64,000 nt of DNA. It comes from Lytechinus pictus (Eukaryota > Echinodermata > Echinoidea > Temnopleuroida > Toxopneustidae). The notes beneath the pieces are model-generated. The model did no database searches. It saw only the letters and a list, made by a program, of their open reading frames with translations, and was not told where the DNA came from. The DNA lies in NCBI RefSeq assembly GCF_037042905.1, contig NC_087252.1, forward strand, positions 22,027,701 through 22,091,700, written 5' to 3'. The position numbers were made by a program, and so were the translations under genes. Positions 1-13,300 of the stretch are shown piece by piece (the stretch's first letter is position 1; each line of letters begins with the position of its first letter).

Positions 1-119
1 TCATCAACATCATCATCACCACTATCATCATCATAACCATCCGATCATCATCCATTATCATCATCATCATCGTCGTCGTCATCATCACCATCGTCATCGT
101 CATCATCATCATCATCATT
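1..119. repeat. CAT/ATC-rich trinucleotide microsatellite
   Basis: Near-continuous run of CAT, CAC and CGT triplets. It lies upstream of the first exon visible in the window, so it is probably intronic to the unidentified + strand gene. The repeat-encoded ORFs here are not genes. Confidence 0.9.
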
Positions 120-369
120 GTCAAATACTTTCCTGTGGGGAATGGGCGTGAGGGCCGGTGGGCGTACATAATTTATGTTTAAAATGAATCATAATAGAGG
201 TTTACATGTATCCCTTATAACTGAAATTCGGTTATGCCTCAAACACATGAGAAGGAGAATACTTTTCAGTTGAAGAAAGAAACCCCACCCCCCCGGCCCA
301 TTCTCCCCCCCCCCCTCCTTCTCACCAATTCACATCACTTACCGTATCGCCTTCCTGGTCGTTCTCCAG

Positions 370-2923
370 CCCGTCTGCACTGTCAAGACGATCATCAACC
401 AGGTCGACCTTACGACGTCGAGATCATGCTGGATGCAGTCGTTGATGAAAGCCCAGTTTAAACTCCCGCCTACCACGCCCGACCGGACCACGAGGTTTGG
501 GTGTAACAAGAACAAGCACCTCGCCGCCTCAGGCATCGGTGAGCATTCCTTGAATAACCTCCTTTTAATGAACCTGACTTGAGATCACTATAACTTATGG
601 CGGCAATAACTGGCTGGCTTCACAAGAATAAAAAAGCACTTTCAATGGGTTATGTAATGAGTCAGTTGCGTACGTTGCTATGTTAATTCACAGGGGCCCG
701 GGGAAACGCGGGGGGGGGGGGGGGCTGGGTGGGCTTCACCCCCACACTCTTGTCAAAAACCGTGTATAAAAACGTAAAAAATACCATCTGATTATAATTT
801 TTGCATGGTCAGCCACCCTTGGCTCAGCCCCCCCCCCCCCTTCAAAACCATTCCGCGGCCCCTGACACATACACATTATCTTTTGTTTTTTTGTCGTTAT
901 ACTTGAAGTCCCCGTTAGAAATTCGCATAGAAAACAACATCCAACCAAAATTAATGACTTTTCCCAGAAGTCAGAACCTAGTTAGCAGTGACGAAATATT
1001 TTTTAACATGCTAGTAATAAATAAACCTCAACATTTGGAGTCCACTTGGTTTACATGTACATTAACCTTGTTGATTATGTTTGTCAAGCTGTCAGATTTT
1101 AAACAACGTTTGCTGAAAGGTATGCATAAACTTTGAATATGGTAGCTCGGAAGCACTTTTATTGTATGAACTTATACTAATGGGAAGATACCGATTATTG
1201 TTTATGGCGCAGTCGCATTTCCTCTATACCATGTGTACGGGGGCCGTATTTACGGCGAGTCGAAAACAACAGTTTTATCATTTTTTGTACCAGATATATA
1301 GGTGCTTGATAATAAACAAAACGGCTGTTTTCGACTCGCCGTACGGCCGCCGTAGGGGAAATGTGACTGCAGCATAATACCTTGGTCACATTTCCCCTAC
1401 GGCGGCCGGACGGCGAGTCGAAAATAGCCTATTTTAACATGTTTTGAACCAGCTACATAATACAAAAATGATTAGAACGGCTGTTATCGACTCGCCGTAC
1501 AGCCGCCGTAGGGGAAATGTGACTGAGGTACATGTATAAGCTATATACCGAAATGGTGTCATTTCACTGGCCGCCAAAGCAACTTCGTGATTGAATTATT
1601 GTGATCTTTACTGAATAAACATGCTGAACAAGATCTTCTTCATCTTCATATACTCGAAATCCTTTAACCAATGTGTTGGCATCCCACCTCGAAAGGCTTA
1701 AAGCCCCCTCACACCTGACCGAATGTAGGCGGACGAAGGGTGACGAATGGAAAGCGAAGGATAAATATGACAGGCAAAGGATATCGATTTTTTTTTGGTT
1801 CACCTCTTTGAGAAAATTGCGGCCGAAGGCGAGCGAAGGGTTGATATAACCCAATAAGACGAACGAACAGTGAGCAATGGTTTGATATGGCGTGCGATTA
1901 CAAACGCAGACGAGGGAATAGGTCGGGAAATCTTGTTCTTTGTGTCATCGTGTTGCTTCGTTACGGGTTCTTTCGAGATCGGTCCACTTTGGCAAAAGCG
2001 CGAAGAGGGACTAAAACGGCACGACAAAAACACACGAACGATAAACGAACGATTACCGCAGACTTGATATGCGAATTCAAACAGATGACCAACGATTTTT
2101 CGATTCGTCGGGAAATTTTAAACATGTTCAAAATTCCCGAGCGAATTTGAATAATCGCAGCTGTTAGTTCAGAAGATGTACGAACCCTTACACGAAGGGT
2201 AAATGATTTACTGTCAGTTACCATTGAAAACGATATTTTTTAAATGCCTTTCGCCAGCCATCGCAAGGCATATTTCAGGCAATTCGGTTAGGTGTGAGGG
2301 GGCCTTAACCCCGAGGTAGAAAATCAACCAGATATTATTGTATGAAAATCATTGAAAACTGTGATATTAGGTAATGGTCACTGCAAAAAAAATGCCTAAT
2401 CTAAATGTACAAAAAAAAAAGCTCAGCACAATCATTGAAATAAATTTAGTATAACTTTGAACCTATTTTCCATCGTATCGCAGTGCCAACCCACGCAAAG
2501 AGCTCAGACAAGAAAGAGGAGCCCCTTCTACCAGCATGTGCAAAGGTATGGTCAATTTTCTTGGTTTAAATTCTTTAGATATTAATCCCTTTTCCCATTT
2601 TGAATTTTGATACTACTTTCGAAAGAACTAGAAAAGTAGGTTTTGTAATAAAGAAATATATATGACAGATCTTCGTGACTTTCACAATGACCGAGTTGCA
2701 TTAATCGAATTGCGTTGTGCGATAGTTAACATTTTTGCTAGTGGTGACAAATGTTTGATTATCAGATAAAATGCTTGTTTTTCTTTATCATGCATCATAA
2801 TCATCATTATCATCATCATCACCACCACAACCACCACCACTATCACCATCATCATCATAAATAATTATCATCACCATCACCACCACCGTCATTATCATCA
2901 TCATCATTATCATCATCACCACC

Positions 2924-2957
<34 letters not shown>

Positions 2958-2977
2958 TTATCATCATCTCCATCACT

Positions 2978-3008
<31 letters not shown>

Positions 3009-4224
3009 CCACCACCACCATCATCATCATCCTCATCACCAACACTACCACCACCACCACCATCATCATCGCTATTCTTCTTTACATTCTAATCTTCATT
3101 TACTTCCCTGTAAATGATAATTATTTTCTGTAATCAAATTTTCTCTAATCATTGGAATCTAGAAAACCACTATGATGACGACTTCGACTCCGTTTCAGTA
3201 TGTCCCAAGAAAACGGAAAATAATCCCTAAAATCCTAGGTAAGTTCAGAGATCACAAATTCATTCTATTTCTCTCATTCTTTTTATCCTCCCTTTTTCGT
3301 CTTCCTCCTCTTATCCTTTTCCCCATCAATTGTTTTTCCTCCTTCCTCCTCAATACTTAATGCCATTTTTATACTCCTCCTCCTCCAGCATCTTTCTCCC
3401 CCCCCCCCTCCAATCTCCTTCTTCTTATCCTCCTCCTCTACTTCCATGTCGTTGTTGTCATTCCTCGCATTACCAGTGTAGGATCATAATAAAATATACT
3501 CGATCAATATGAGCACTTCGCAACGCGCCGTGGATAGTAAACTTCACTTTTATCATGTCAACAAGCCCTAATCCTGACTTATCTGTATGATAAATGCGGC
3601 ATACTGTGCTACAGTATTATGTCTAATTAAACAAATTGTTAAATTTGAAAATATAAGTTGCATATTGTTTCGTTCTTATACTTGTTTTGGCTAATCTTTT
3701 CTGTATTGAAAGATGAGAGTATTGGTATTCTTCATCAACCCTTACCCGACAAAATACCGCTCGGGAAGCCACGCCGATGGAAAACTTCGAAGAGACTGGT
3801 CGAGAGCGCGCCAGCTACGACGCTTCAGGTACGAAATGGTTAAGCGATTTTATAGAAAGAACATTATCATCGCTGAGTTGAGTGAATTTTCACGATAATA
3901 TCCTAAAGGCCTTTAATTTCTTAAATTACTCATAGATAATGCATCACAGTGATTCATTGGCCTTTGAGGAATATAAGTGCAGGGGGCGGGGTACCAGAAT
4001 AACACCTGTGCATTATTTGTCTATGCAGGTGCCATAGCTGAGTTGTTCCTTTGCCTTATGTTATTCATCATTTTAACATTTTGAATATATTTTCACAGGT
4101 CTCCAATTTCGATGGTGGAGCGCCTCCAGACTACTCCAAGTCCATCACGGGACGCAAGCTATGCTGGTATCCGGCAATAGAGGGCGGCATCCTAAAAATA
4201 CCCGGATACATGAGACATTTCTAG
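370..4224 (+). CDS. 3' exons of an unrecognised gene (partial, 5' end outside window)
   Basis: Five exons join in one frame: 370-538, 2484-2545, 3163-3238, 3713-3828 and 4099-4224, ending at TAG 4222-4224. Evidence is splice logic rather than homology. Donors are GTGAGC (539), GTATGG (2546), GTAAGT (3239) and GTACGA (3829); acceptors end in CAG, CAG, TAG, AAG and CAG; phases 1, 0, 1, 0 agree across all four junctions. The encoded tail is about 182 residues, basic and proline-rich. Recognisable stretches are RFGCNKNKHLAASGI at the first junction, SSDKKEEPLLPAC in exon 2 and SITGRKLCWYPAIEGG in the last exon. No transmembrane segment or known domain is visible. The first exon was preferred on + over an open frame on the opposite strand (339-536) because only + gives a phase-consistent chain. 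Exon 3163-3238 is the least certain. I cannot name the protein; comparison with RNA-seq or echinoderm proteomes would settle it. Confidence 0.6.
1209..1526. repeat. Twin hairpin repeats (four alternating copies of one ~50-bp arm)
   Basis: An arm containing GACTCGCCGTACGGCCGCCG and GGGGAAATGTGACTG appears four times in alternating orientation: about 1209-1272, 1319-1371, 1384-1428 and 1476-1526. This forms two back-to-back foldback units of about 160 and 140 bp. It looks like two adjacent copies of a small palindromic MITE. Confidence 0.7.
1702..2305. mobile_element. Harbinger-like non-autonomous element with TAA target duplication
   Basis: The left end reads AGCCCCCTCACACCTGACCG and the right end is its near-perfect inverse (GGTGTGAGGGGGCCT). 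Both ends are bordered by TAA (1699-1701 and 2306-2308). A 3-bp TAA/TTA target duplication is characteristic of PIF/Harbinger elements. The interior of about 600 bp has no transposase-like frame. Confidence 0.65.
2786..3072. repeat. CAT/CAC trinucleotide microsatellite
   Basis: About 290 bp of CAT, CAC and ATC triplets in the intron between exons 2484-2545 and 3163-3238 of the unrecognised + strand gene. Confidence 0.9.
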
Positions 4225-5981
4225 ACATACAACCTAGTGGCGTATTTAGGCTCGGGTGCAAGGGACGCCCACCCCCCACCCCTTATATTTCGAGAATCAC
4301 CCATTGAACATTCACATTAATATAGACAAATCTAAGGGGAAAAAGTGTCATTTGCAACCCCTCTATTTTCAAATTTCCTCTTTACAGTTAAAACCCCCTT
4401 AATTTCAAAATCCTTGATCTGCCTCTAGTACAAGCATAAAAATAACATGAAGGAACACGATTCCTAGAGCTCACTATCTTCTAGAGGTAGCAGGGGCATT
4501 GCAGAGTTTTGGGAATTTAAGGTACAAGGTTTGAAGAATGAAATCTCTTGATTGCAGATTTTGGATCTGTTTTATAGACCAAACACGGGACAATGTATAT
4601 TGAAGGAGATATCCCTTCAATATGTACATATATCAGCAGTTGATTTAGGTTTAATCAATCTTACACCTCAGTTAATTATGGGGACCTAATACATGCATTA
4701 ATCATGATTTGATATATTTTGCTAGTCAGAGAAAAGAGAATTATTAGTTGTAAAAAAGGTGATGACGAATTCGTCTACAAAGATGAAAGCCATAATTCAC
4801 TAAGAAAATCTGTAAGGTTTTAACACATTCTTTTGGGGTCAGTGAATGTAAGAGCTAGTATATTATATATTCATTGAAACCATAAAGTTCTGTTATCAGA
4901 TTATCGCCTTGAATTTTACTCACTACGAGGCTATGTGTAGCTACAAAAAAAAAAACAGCTTGACTGCCATGTTATTTTCTGTTATAAAAGAACCATTTTA
5001 TTAATTTTCTCTCCTTTCAACGGTTCTTAACAGAAAAACCAGAGAAATAAAGATTATTCCAATCATGAATAATACAATTTAGAACATATTCTCATACTTG
5101 GTCTCCTCCTTTCCCCCAACAAATATCAGGGTCCTGTTTCACAAAACTTGTTATCAATAACAAATGCTAAAAAATCAATAACAAATTTGTTCTCCACCAA
5201 TCAAATTGGTGGATTTTGGTAGCTTATAACAGTACCTTGTAACTTAACAGTGATAAGAAGTTTCATGACACAGGATCCTGAATTTACATACACATATGTA
5301 TCTCCATCATATTTCATAACATACAATCATTTATCTCAAGGCAACCCATATTGCTTGAGAACAATTAGAATGGTATAAGTGTCTTCATATAGAAAAAATA
5401 AAATAAATGAAAAATGAAAAAGCATCACAGTAAAATGTCTGTGTACATATATTTGGAAAGTTCTTTAAAGAAAAGGATTAACATTTCTTTCTCTACTCTT
5501 TCTATCTTTCTGCTTATGATCGGTAACAAAGTAATCTTCATACGATCAAAGCTTTTAATTCAGCTCGATTCAAGAAATCGATCTAAAAACAAGATGGCAG
5601 CGAGTAACATACCAACAATGCTTCTAGTTGTCATTCAAGGCTTTCAATATGTCTCCTCTTGGTCTTTGGTCGTATCAAATTTAGAATCAAAGTTCAAATC
5701 ACATATGGAAAGCCAAAGGACAAAAATAATACAATTTATTTGCAACCCATAAATCAGTACTGTTTAACAGGAAAATTATTCAAGAATCGGGGTTACAAGA
5801 CGTCTCCATGAAATATTTTATTTTCAAGAATCCTGTGTTGTCAAAGAAATTATTATTTTTTAAATAAAGACTAATGAGCAAGTAGAATATATTGATCAGT
5901 CAAGAGTTTTAACAAGCATGACACATACTCTTGGAGTACATACATGCACAACACATGGAGAAATATACAAAAAAAAAACAT

Positions 5982-6230
5982 GGCCCCGTCTTACAAAGAG
6001 TTACGATTGATCCAATCAATCGTAACTCTATGGAAACCCATCAATGTCATAATTTTTTCTATAGGATGTTTGCACAATGTCCTTTGTAAACAAAGAGAAG
6101 CACAGTGAATATTCAAGAAAACAATGAATGCATGAATAATACATCATAGTTAGAAAATATTTTGAACGTTTGCAGGCCGTCCATAGTTACAATTGATCGG
6201 ATCAATCGTAACTCTTTGTAAGATGGGGCC
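5982..6230. mobile_element. Palindromic MITE, GTCTTACAAAGAGTT family, copy 1
   Basis: The ends are inverse copies of CCCCGTCTTACAAAGAGTTA, each followed by a GATTGATC-GATCAATC foldback. Two further copies occur at 16454-16725 and 38279-38529, all about 250 bp long with similar middles. The conserved middle shows they are copies of one element rather than chance palindromes. Confidence 0.75.
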
Positions 6231-8389
6231 CAGAAGGGATAATATTCACATACAATTGCATATAGTTGAATCAATGATATGCACAACCCAGTTTCACAAG
6301 ATACTGCGAGAAAGACCATTCAAAGAATTTTGTTTTTTTCATTACCAAGAGGAGCATCAAGTTTTGGTCATATTTCAATATTTTCATTCAATTTCATTTT
6401 GTAATTTGCATCGTCATCTCACAAAAATGAGATATTAGGAAATAACTTTTGCTGAGATGCGGTCTCAATTAGGTTCAATATTAGTTAGTCCAAGTAAGCC
6501 AGTTAGGTGAAGAATTTAGATATATAACTTCTTCATCAGTAAGAGAGCAAGAATACAACTACAGTTAAGCAGATTGGAAACAAATATTTTTTTTATGAAG
6601 CAAGCTATAAGTAAAGAAGCAAGAGCAAAATACCAATGAATGTGTAAATTCAAATGTTACGATTTCCTAAGATTTAGATGATGATCCCCACATTTATAAT
6701 TCAATTGATATTTTTTGGTAGGGGGGGGGGTGGTAATGAAGATAAAATAACCATACAAAATAATTCACATTTCCAAGTAGTACTTCAGTAATTTTATCAT
6801 TTATCCCCCCAAATAAATATTTTGGTTTTCTTTCAAGTGTGAAAATGGCAATATTAAAGGGAAATCCATCCTTGGTCATAAAATTTTGTGGGAAAGAGGA
6901 GAAAAATAGTTAAAAGAAAATGGTGAAAGTTTGATATTGAAAATGCAACTTTTTTATTTAACTTTTAGCTCTTTATGCGCCTTGAGCACTCTGCAGAGTG
7001 GATTTGGCGCTTTATTAGTCACATTATTATTATTATTTATTATTAATAAGAAGGTTCAGGCAGTTTCAAAATTGATATCCCTAAGACTATGTAAATTTCA
7101 AATTGGCAACTTTGTAACTAAATAATGACATCTTTCCTATAGAAGACCATGTGCTTAATTATCAGACATTTCTGGTTTTCTCCTAAGTACTTATTCCCCT
7201 TAGGCAGTTATCAAAATATATAATTTGAAGTCAAGTTTTTTTAAAATGACATTTCATGACATCACCAATGTGGTCAATTTGAAGTAACCATTGGTATAGT
7301 GATTACCAATCATAACTTTCTTATTGTTTGTCTGATGTTCAAACTTTCACCTACATGTATCAACTTGTCCAATTTTTCTTTTTCCTCTAACTAAAAAACA
7401 ACATTTTATTTGGGTTGGAGCCCCCTTTGAGAAATATTATTTAGCAATGAACCACTCACAATATTAATGAACTCTAAAAAAGTTTAGCATAATCCATACA
7501 TGTACATATATTCCAGTGGTAATACAGAAGCTGTGGTACACAATGTTTCATGCAGATATGGCCCTCAGGAAGTTAGGTTATCAAGTACTTTTTACATTAA
7601 TTTTGGAGAGCATTCATTTCTCACTCTTGCGGGGGGGGGGGGGGGGACTCAAAAGGTTGGAATTTGCATTTGATAGATCAATTGAATTACTGTATGGCAA
7701 AATGGATTCACACTCTCTATTGCAGGAAGCAGACAGGCAATCAATTATTGGAAGTTTGCGATTGATTGAGGACTTATGATCAATTTGAGCCCTGTAGGTC
7801 ACTATTATATGGTTCCTCATCAGGAGGGATAAACCAGACAAACCATGAAATAAGAAAACCATCTCATCAAAATTATCATCACATTCAACATTTGCGGATT
7901 AGAAAATGGCCCTTGTGACTAGGTTAAAGGTGTAGGTTTCCTAGGATTTGAGAGGGCGCTGTTGGACTTTTTTCAGCATAATTTTCATGGTGCTGTCAAT
8001 TATCAGCTAGTTGCCTAGCACACATTCACAGTACACATAAGCTGCGATGCTTTTGGCTACATCGGTGCTGGCCAAAACATCTGGTGACGTCACTTCACGC
8101 AGCAGCAGCAGGAGACAGAGCCAACCTGCCACTGCTGCCAGGAGTCTTCAAACAGCAGCCAAAGCATGTTTACGCAAACTGAGAATCATCAAGAGTTCGG
8201 GCATTCAGAGCACGGCGTCTGCGTAAGCGTTGTATAAGTTTGGTGTCAATGGGCAGCTGGCACCAGCACGTAAATATGTCCAACAGCTCCCTCTTGAATC
8301 CCGAGAACGATTACCTTTCAGTGAAAACCCTCAAGCAAACACATTTCTTGTATGCCGCCAACATGGCATCAAATCCCTCATCGTAGTTT

Positions 8390-8640
8390 ATATCCACTTT
8401 GGTCTACCTCTCATATACATAGTCTGATTCCACATCGGCTAGACCCACTTGGTCTACTATCAATTTGGTCTTATTGATGTGAGGTCTTTAGTCTAAGACC
8501 CAGCTGGGCTAATTTCTACTTTGTCTTTATAAAATATTTTCCCTCTCCAAATGAAAATGTGGTTCACAAACATGTTCATCTACATGAACTATAAAATGGT
8601 GTTACACCTAGTAGACATAAGACAAAATGGTTATAGCCTC
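8390..8640. repeat. Degenerate TTTGGTCTA-rich repeat
   Basis: Repeated imperfect units around TTGGTCTA and TAGACC occur here, and again at about 63560-63690 near the other end of the window. Probably a diverged tandem or foldback repeat family; no coding potential. Confidence 0.45.
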
Positions 8641-8801
8641 AATAGGCTAAGACTGTTCGCGATCCGAATTTGGAACAAATAGCATTTTGCTCATTTTCTG
8701 AAAACGTGAATGAAACATATAATTTTATTTGAGGTTAAAATTAATTGAAAGAATACTAATATAACCATTTTAAAAGATTGCAAGCCTTTATTTTGGAGTA
8801 A

Positions 8802-9046
8802 AGGCCCAATTAGTTTCAAATCGTAGCCAATCGTACGACTGCTATGACGTCATTACGACTAGATATTAAATTCGCTTTTATTCTAATAAGGATGAGAGCA
8901 TAGTCACAGATTTGAACATAGCAATTTGTACGATAATTTAGAACATTACACAGTAAGATATTCCATGTCTCAATATTAGCATCAAATTCTACTTCATTTT
9001 ATTCTGAAATCGGGTCGCAGACCAATCGTAAGGTGTGCGGTCGCCT
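8802..9046. mobile_element. Short Harbinger-like element with TAA target duplication
   Basis: Bordered by TAA at 8799-8801 and 9047-9049. The right end (CGTAAGGTGTGCGGTCGCCT) matches the terminal sequence of the element at 33680-34103. The left end begins AGGCCCAATTAG and is more diverged. The interior holds TGACGTCA, also seen in its relative. Confidence 0.55.
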
Positions 9047-9218
9047 TAAATGGCAGTCAGACCAAATGGTTAGTACACATACTGGTTGTAGACGAACTAG
9101 GATTAGGCCATTTGGGATGAATAAGCCAGTGGATGGGTCAGTACAATCCCTCTGAAAGTATGCATCCCATTATGACCAAAATCAGAAATCTTTGGTATGT
9201 GAAATAATAATAATATAC

Positions 9219-9440
9219 ACAGAGCTGCCAACCTCTGTTGACCAAAAAACATACTGATCCATAATTAAAATCATATTTTGAAGGAAAAAAACATATTTTG
9301 GTACAAAAATTGATAAATTACACATAAGAAGCATGCCCATCAAATTGAACATAAAACATATTTTGCAATAAAAATTCATATTTTGTCACTTTTGATTATG
9401 AAAAAACATACTAATATCGTTAAAACATATTAGTTGGCAG
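9219..9440. mobile_element. Small TIR element, AGCTGCCAACC family, copy 1
   Basis: Starts AGCTGCCAACCTCT and ends AGTTGGCAGCTTTG, so the ends are inverted. The interior is rich in AACATA and ATATTTTG units. A second copy at 35352-35776 has the same architecture with ends GCAGACCTGCAAACC and GGTTGGCAGGTCTGC. Confidence 0.55.
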
Positions 9441-9867
9441 CTTTGTATATAGCATTTTGGAGGTGCTGATTAATCAGTTGCTTATTCGGGGTTCCCACAG
9501 AAATTTGAAAACAGAATTCCATGACTAAATTGCTGCTTTCCATGACTTCCTGTGACGTCCCCGGAGTTATGTAGAATTTGAGATGACGCGCAACTGGGAA
9601 ACGTGGAAATCATGAACACCAATTATGATAGCAGACTATGATCACAGAGTATGAGTGTTGCGAGACAACGACAAACTGGAAAGCTGCCATAGCCAAGAAG
9701 TAAATGCAATTCCACGACTTTTCCCTGACTTTCCATGAACACAAATTTTTCCAGGATTTTCCATTACTGTGGGAACCCTGTTATTCAATGGCGCACCATG
9801 TATAAGCGCTGCTTTAGCTCTAGTTTCTACAGGTGCTTGGTGCATTCAAGGAATAAATCCTACCTGG

Positions 9868-10037
9868 GGGCCATTTCATAAAGCTGTTCGTAAGTTAAGA
9901 GCGACTTTAAGAGCGACTGGTGAACCTCTCTTACGCGCTAAACCATCGCCAATGGTGTACCATTTACCAAAAGAAATGATCACCAGTCGTTCTTAAAGTT
10001 GCTCTTATCTTACGAACAGCTTTATGAAACACCCACC
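9868..10037. mobile_element. Palindromic MITE, ATAAAGCTGTTCGTAAG family, copy 1
   Basis: A near-perfect foldback: the left arm includes TTCATAAAGCTGTTCGTAAG and GAGCGACTGGTGA, and the right arm is its inverse ending in GAACAGCTTTATGAAAC. Other copies are at 14829-15466 (interrupted), 48171-48640 (interrupted) and 51560-51692 (left arm truncated). Confidence 0.8.
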
Positions 10038-10305
10038 TGTGTTGAATGCAGCACAATGCAGACCAATTACCTGCCGAAGGAAATTACGCTGTGGCTGGGA
10101 TTCGAACACATGACTCTCTGTTTCAAAGTCCAGAGACGAATCCAATTTCATGCTACTATACTTACAAGATATAAGAGGATTGGGGCTTATAAATCTACCA
10201 TTTTGCTGAGAACCTTGACAATTTGTCACAAGGGCCAATCATTATCAACACACTGGATTAAATCAATAGACAAATTCCTATATTATAATGGTGGATTGCG
10301 GTCTC

Positions 10306-13300
10306 TCATGGTCTTAGAGCCGAGGGCGGCACGATGCCAAACTTCGTGGTGACGTTGCTCTGTGCCTGCGCTGCTACGCTGAGAGAGAAGAGGTGCGCCA
10401 TCTCCATTTCCGTTCTCGTTAGTTCTATCGCTTGGTTGAAGTACTCCTGTGCAGCTGCCATGTTACCCCTGGATGGACGAGTAGAACGAGAGAATATAAA
10501 AGATGAGTGAGAGATGGAGATTGAGGGATCAAGAAGTTCTTAATTGACCTAACCACAGGTTCACTTTGGATGGATAAAACGAGAGAAGAGAAAGATTTGG
10601 AAAACCTGAAGGACTGAAGTAACCTTATTAAACACCCATTCACCCTTAAAGGGCAAGTCCACCCCATCAAAAAGTTGATTTGAATAAAAATCTAAGAGTC
10701 CAACAAGCATAACACTGAAAATTTCATCAAAATCGGATGTAAAATAAGAAAGTTATGACATTTTAAAATTTCGCTGAATTTCATAAAACAGTTATATGCA
10801 CATCCTGGTCGGTATGCAAATGAGGAGACTGATGACGTCACCCACTCACTATTTCTTTTGTATTTTATTATCCGAAATATTCTCATTTTCCCCTCATTGT
10901 CAAGTGAAACAACGATTGTTTTCTCCCTGAACATGTGGAATTAGCATTGTTTAACACTATATGGTTCTGTTAGGTTGGTCCTTACTGTCAAATCTTAAAC
11001 TAATGAAATATTGTATAATTTAAAAAATAAAAAATAAAAGAAATAGTGAGTGATGGACATCATCGACCGACTCATCTGCATATCACTGTTTTGTGAAAAA
11101 TAAGGGAAACTTTGAAATGCCACAACTTTCTTATTCTACATCCTTTTTTGATGAAATTTTCAGCGTTCTGCTAGTTGATTTTACTCTATTTATTCAAATC
11201 AACATTTTTCTGGGGTGGAATTGACCTTTAATGAAAGGACAGAACAAAAGAATATAAAAAGAGAATTGAGAGACGAAGATTGGGAAATTCAGAAGGCCTG
11301 AATCTAACAACCTGTTCAAACAAACAATTAAAAGAGTAATTTGAGCGCCAAACGAGCTGATAAATCGAACCTCAACTGTTGGATATTTATGTCACAATTT
11401 TCCATGGTTAAACCACAACTTTAGGCTGGAGTTTAAAGGGGAATGAAACCCTTGGAACAAGAAGGCTTTTGTCAAAACAGAAAAATCAAAGAATAAGAAC
11501 AAAGAAATTTTGAGAAAAATTTGACAAATAATGGGAAAGTTATGAGCATTTGAATATTGCAATCACTAATGCTATGGAGATCCTCATATTGGCAATGCGA
11601 CAAGGATGTGTGATGTCACATGTGAACAACTTTCCCTTTGATGGACTATAAAATACCCCCAAAATGTCTCTTTTTGCTTTTTCTTATGGTGATACAAACT
11701 CATTATCCATGATGTATTTTTTGAAAATCTGTATTACATGCCCTCCTATAGAAAGAACACATGATCTAATGACAGATGTGATAAAAGAGGCAGTTTAAGT
11801 AAAATATATACTTAAGTAATGGGGAGAGTTGTTCACAAGTGACATCACACATCTTTGTCGCATTGCCAATGTGAGGATCTCCATAGCATTACTGATTGGA
11901 ATATTCAAATGCTCATAACTTTCTTATTATTTGTCCGATTTTTCTCAAACTTTTGTTGATCTGTTTCTTTGATTTTTCTGTTTTCACACAAGCTATCTTG
12001 TTCCAAAGGTTTCATTTTCCTTAAAATTAAACCTGGCTTCAGGATATGGGTCTCTGTGTGTAAGACAACGAGAGACAGATAGATACAAAGGGACAAAAAC
12101 ATAAAAAAGAGTGAAATAAAGAAGTAGAAGTATTTATCTCCATATCAAAAAGCATATATACAATAAATGTACAGTGGATTGCCCAGCTTGACTTCAGCAT
12201 GACTGGCACAGTAATGCTGGTTTCTGTGGGGTCCAAGAAGAAATAAAGAATTGGAGGGTATTACAAAGTGGAAAGCAAATTTTCAACTTCAAGGACTAAC
12301 ATAACTTACCTTTGAACTTCAATTGTACCAAGTGTTTCATATGCAAAGTCACATCTGCTATCTATCTCCAGTGCTTTCTGTATCATTCTAATTGCTTGTT
12401 CTGGATCCTTTTTCCATGCTAGATATAAGAGACTGAAAACAGAAATATATATGGGGCTACAGCATTTAATATTCCTTTCCAGTCAAATACATGGTCTACA
12501 TGAAATTAATGATTTCAGATCAATTCAATAACATATTCAATCTTTTTGTTCTGGAACCTTTTTCCATGCTAGATATAAGAGACTGAAAACAGAAATATAT
12601 ATGGGGCTACAGCATTTAATAGTCCATTCCAGTCAAATACATGGTCTACATGATTTTGGAGTTGGTTTCAGTATATAGACATAAAGAATATATTCTTGTG
12701 AAAGCAAATTCCTGAAATTTGTAAAAGAAAAAATGTCCCCTTATCTAAGTGTATGCAAAAACATTTGAAGTATATTCAATTATGTGATTTCTTGCAAACA
12801 TCATTGTAATTACATACCACCATTTTACTTTGTTCTGTTGAAAATGAAGTAAAAACAATCTGAAAAAAATTTGAAATGATTTGCAGAAAGTGATGAAATG
12901 ATAGGTAATGTAATGTTATGTAATATTTTGCAATTCCCAGCTAGAACCTTTATCATACTATCAAACGAATATAATTTCAAAATTTTGAGCATATTGTGTT
13001 CACTACGGGCCAGAACGGTATCTCTGTCTAGTTTCATTAAAGATTTTGAAAGGCATTCTTACCCGCGGTGGACGTATGCTGTAGGGTTATCTGGTTCTAA
13101 AGCTACTGCTTTGAGGAAGTTTTCATCGGCTTGTTGGAACTGCCCTTGGTCATTCAAAGACTGTGGATAAACACAATAAAGATAAAAATATACGATGCTA
13201 GAAGATGGGCTTGTTATATAAGGTAGGCAATTAGTCAAATCTCCTCCACTTTAGGCAGTTGTCATTGGCTTATTGAAACTACCTCTGGCCATTAAGACAC

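Larger units (their letters stand above)
539..2483. other. Intron of the unrecognised gene
   Basis: Holds a poly-G tract (709-724), a poly-C tract near 830-840, two hairpin repeats (1209-1526) and a Harbinger-like element (1702-2305), all listed separately. No additional exon was seen. Confidence 0.5.
4225..10305. other. Intergenic region between the unrecognised gene and TOM70
   Basis: About 6 kb between convergent genes (+ stop at 4224; - stop at 10306). It holds a fragment starting GTGGCGTATTTAGG near 4237 followed by C-rich sequence, a foldback repeat at about 5130-5280, palindromic MITEs at 5982-6230 and 9868-10037, a Harbinger-like element at 8802-9046, a repeat with ends in AGCTGCCAACC at 9219-9440, a G-tract at 7629-7646 and a tRNA-like segment on the - strand near 10085-10150. 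No supported coding exon; ORFs such as 5414-5752 lack family features and splice context. Confidence 0.6.

Noticed and set aside
339-536. 65-codon open frame on - overlapping the first exon
   Set aside because: The + strand reading joins in phase with four downstream exons; the - reading has no partner exon.
2788-3069. Met/Val/Asp-rich ORF on -
   Set aside because: Microsatellite artefact; the same applies to 43393-43711 and 60500-60742.
5414-5752. 112-codon ORF on +
   Set aside because: No family resemblance, AT-driven composition and no splice or poly(A) context.
8047-8226. 59-codon Ser/Ala/Arg-rich ORF next to a GTGACGTCAC site
   Set aside because: Short, compositionally biased, without splice partners; the site also lies in a partly inverted repeat.
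10085-10150. tRNA gene on - (GTTCGAATCCCAG box B)
   Set aside because: No convincing box A or acceptor stem; probably a decayed SINE.
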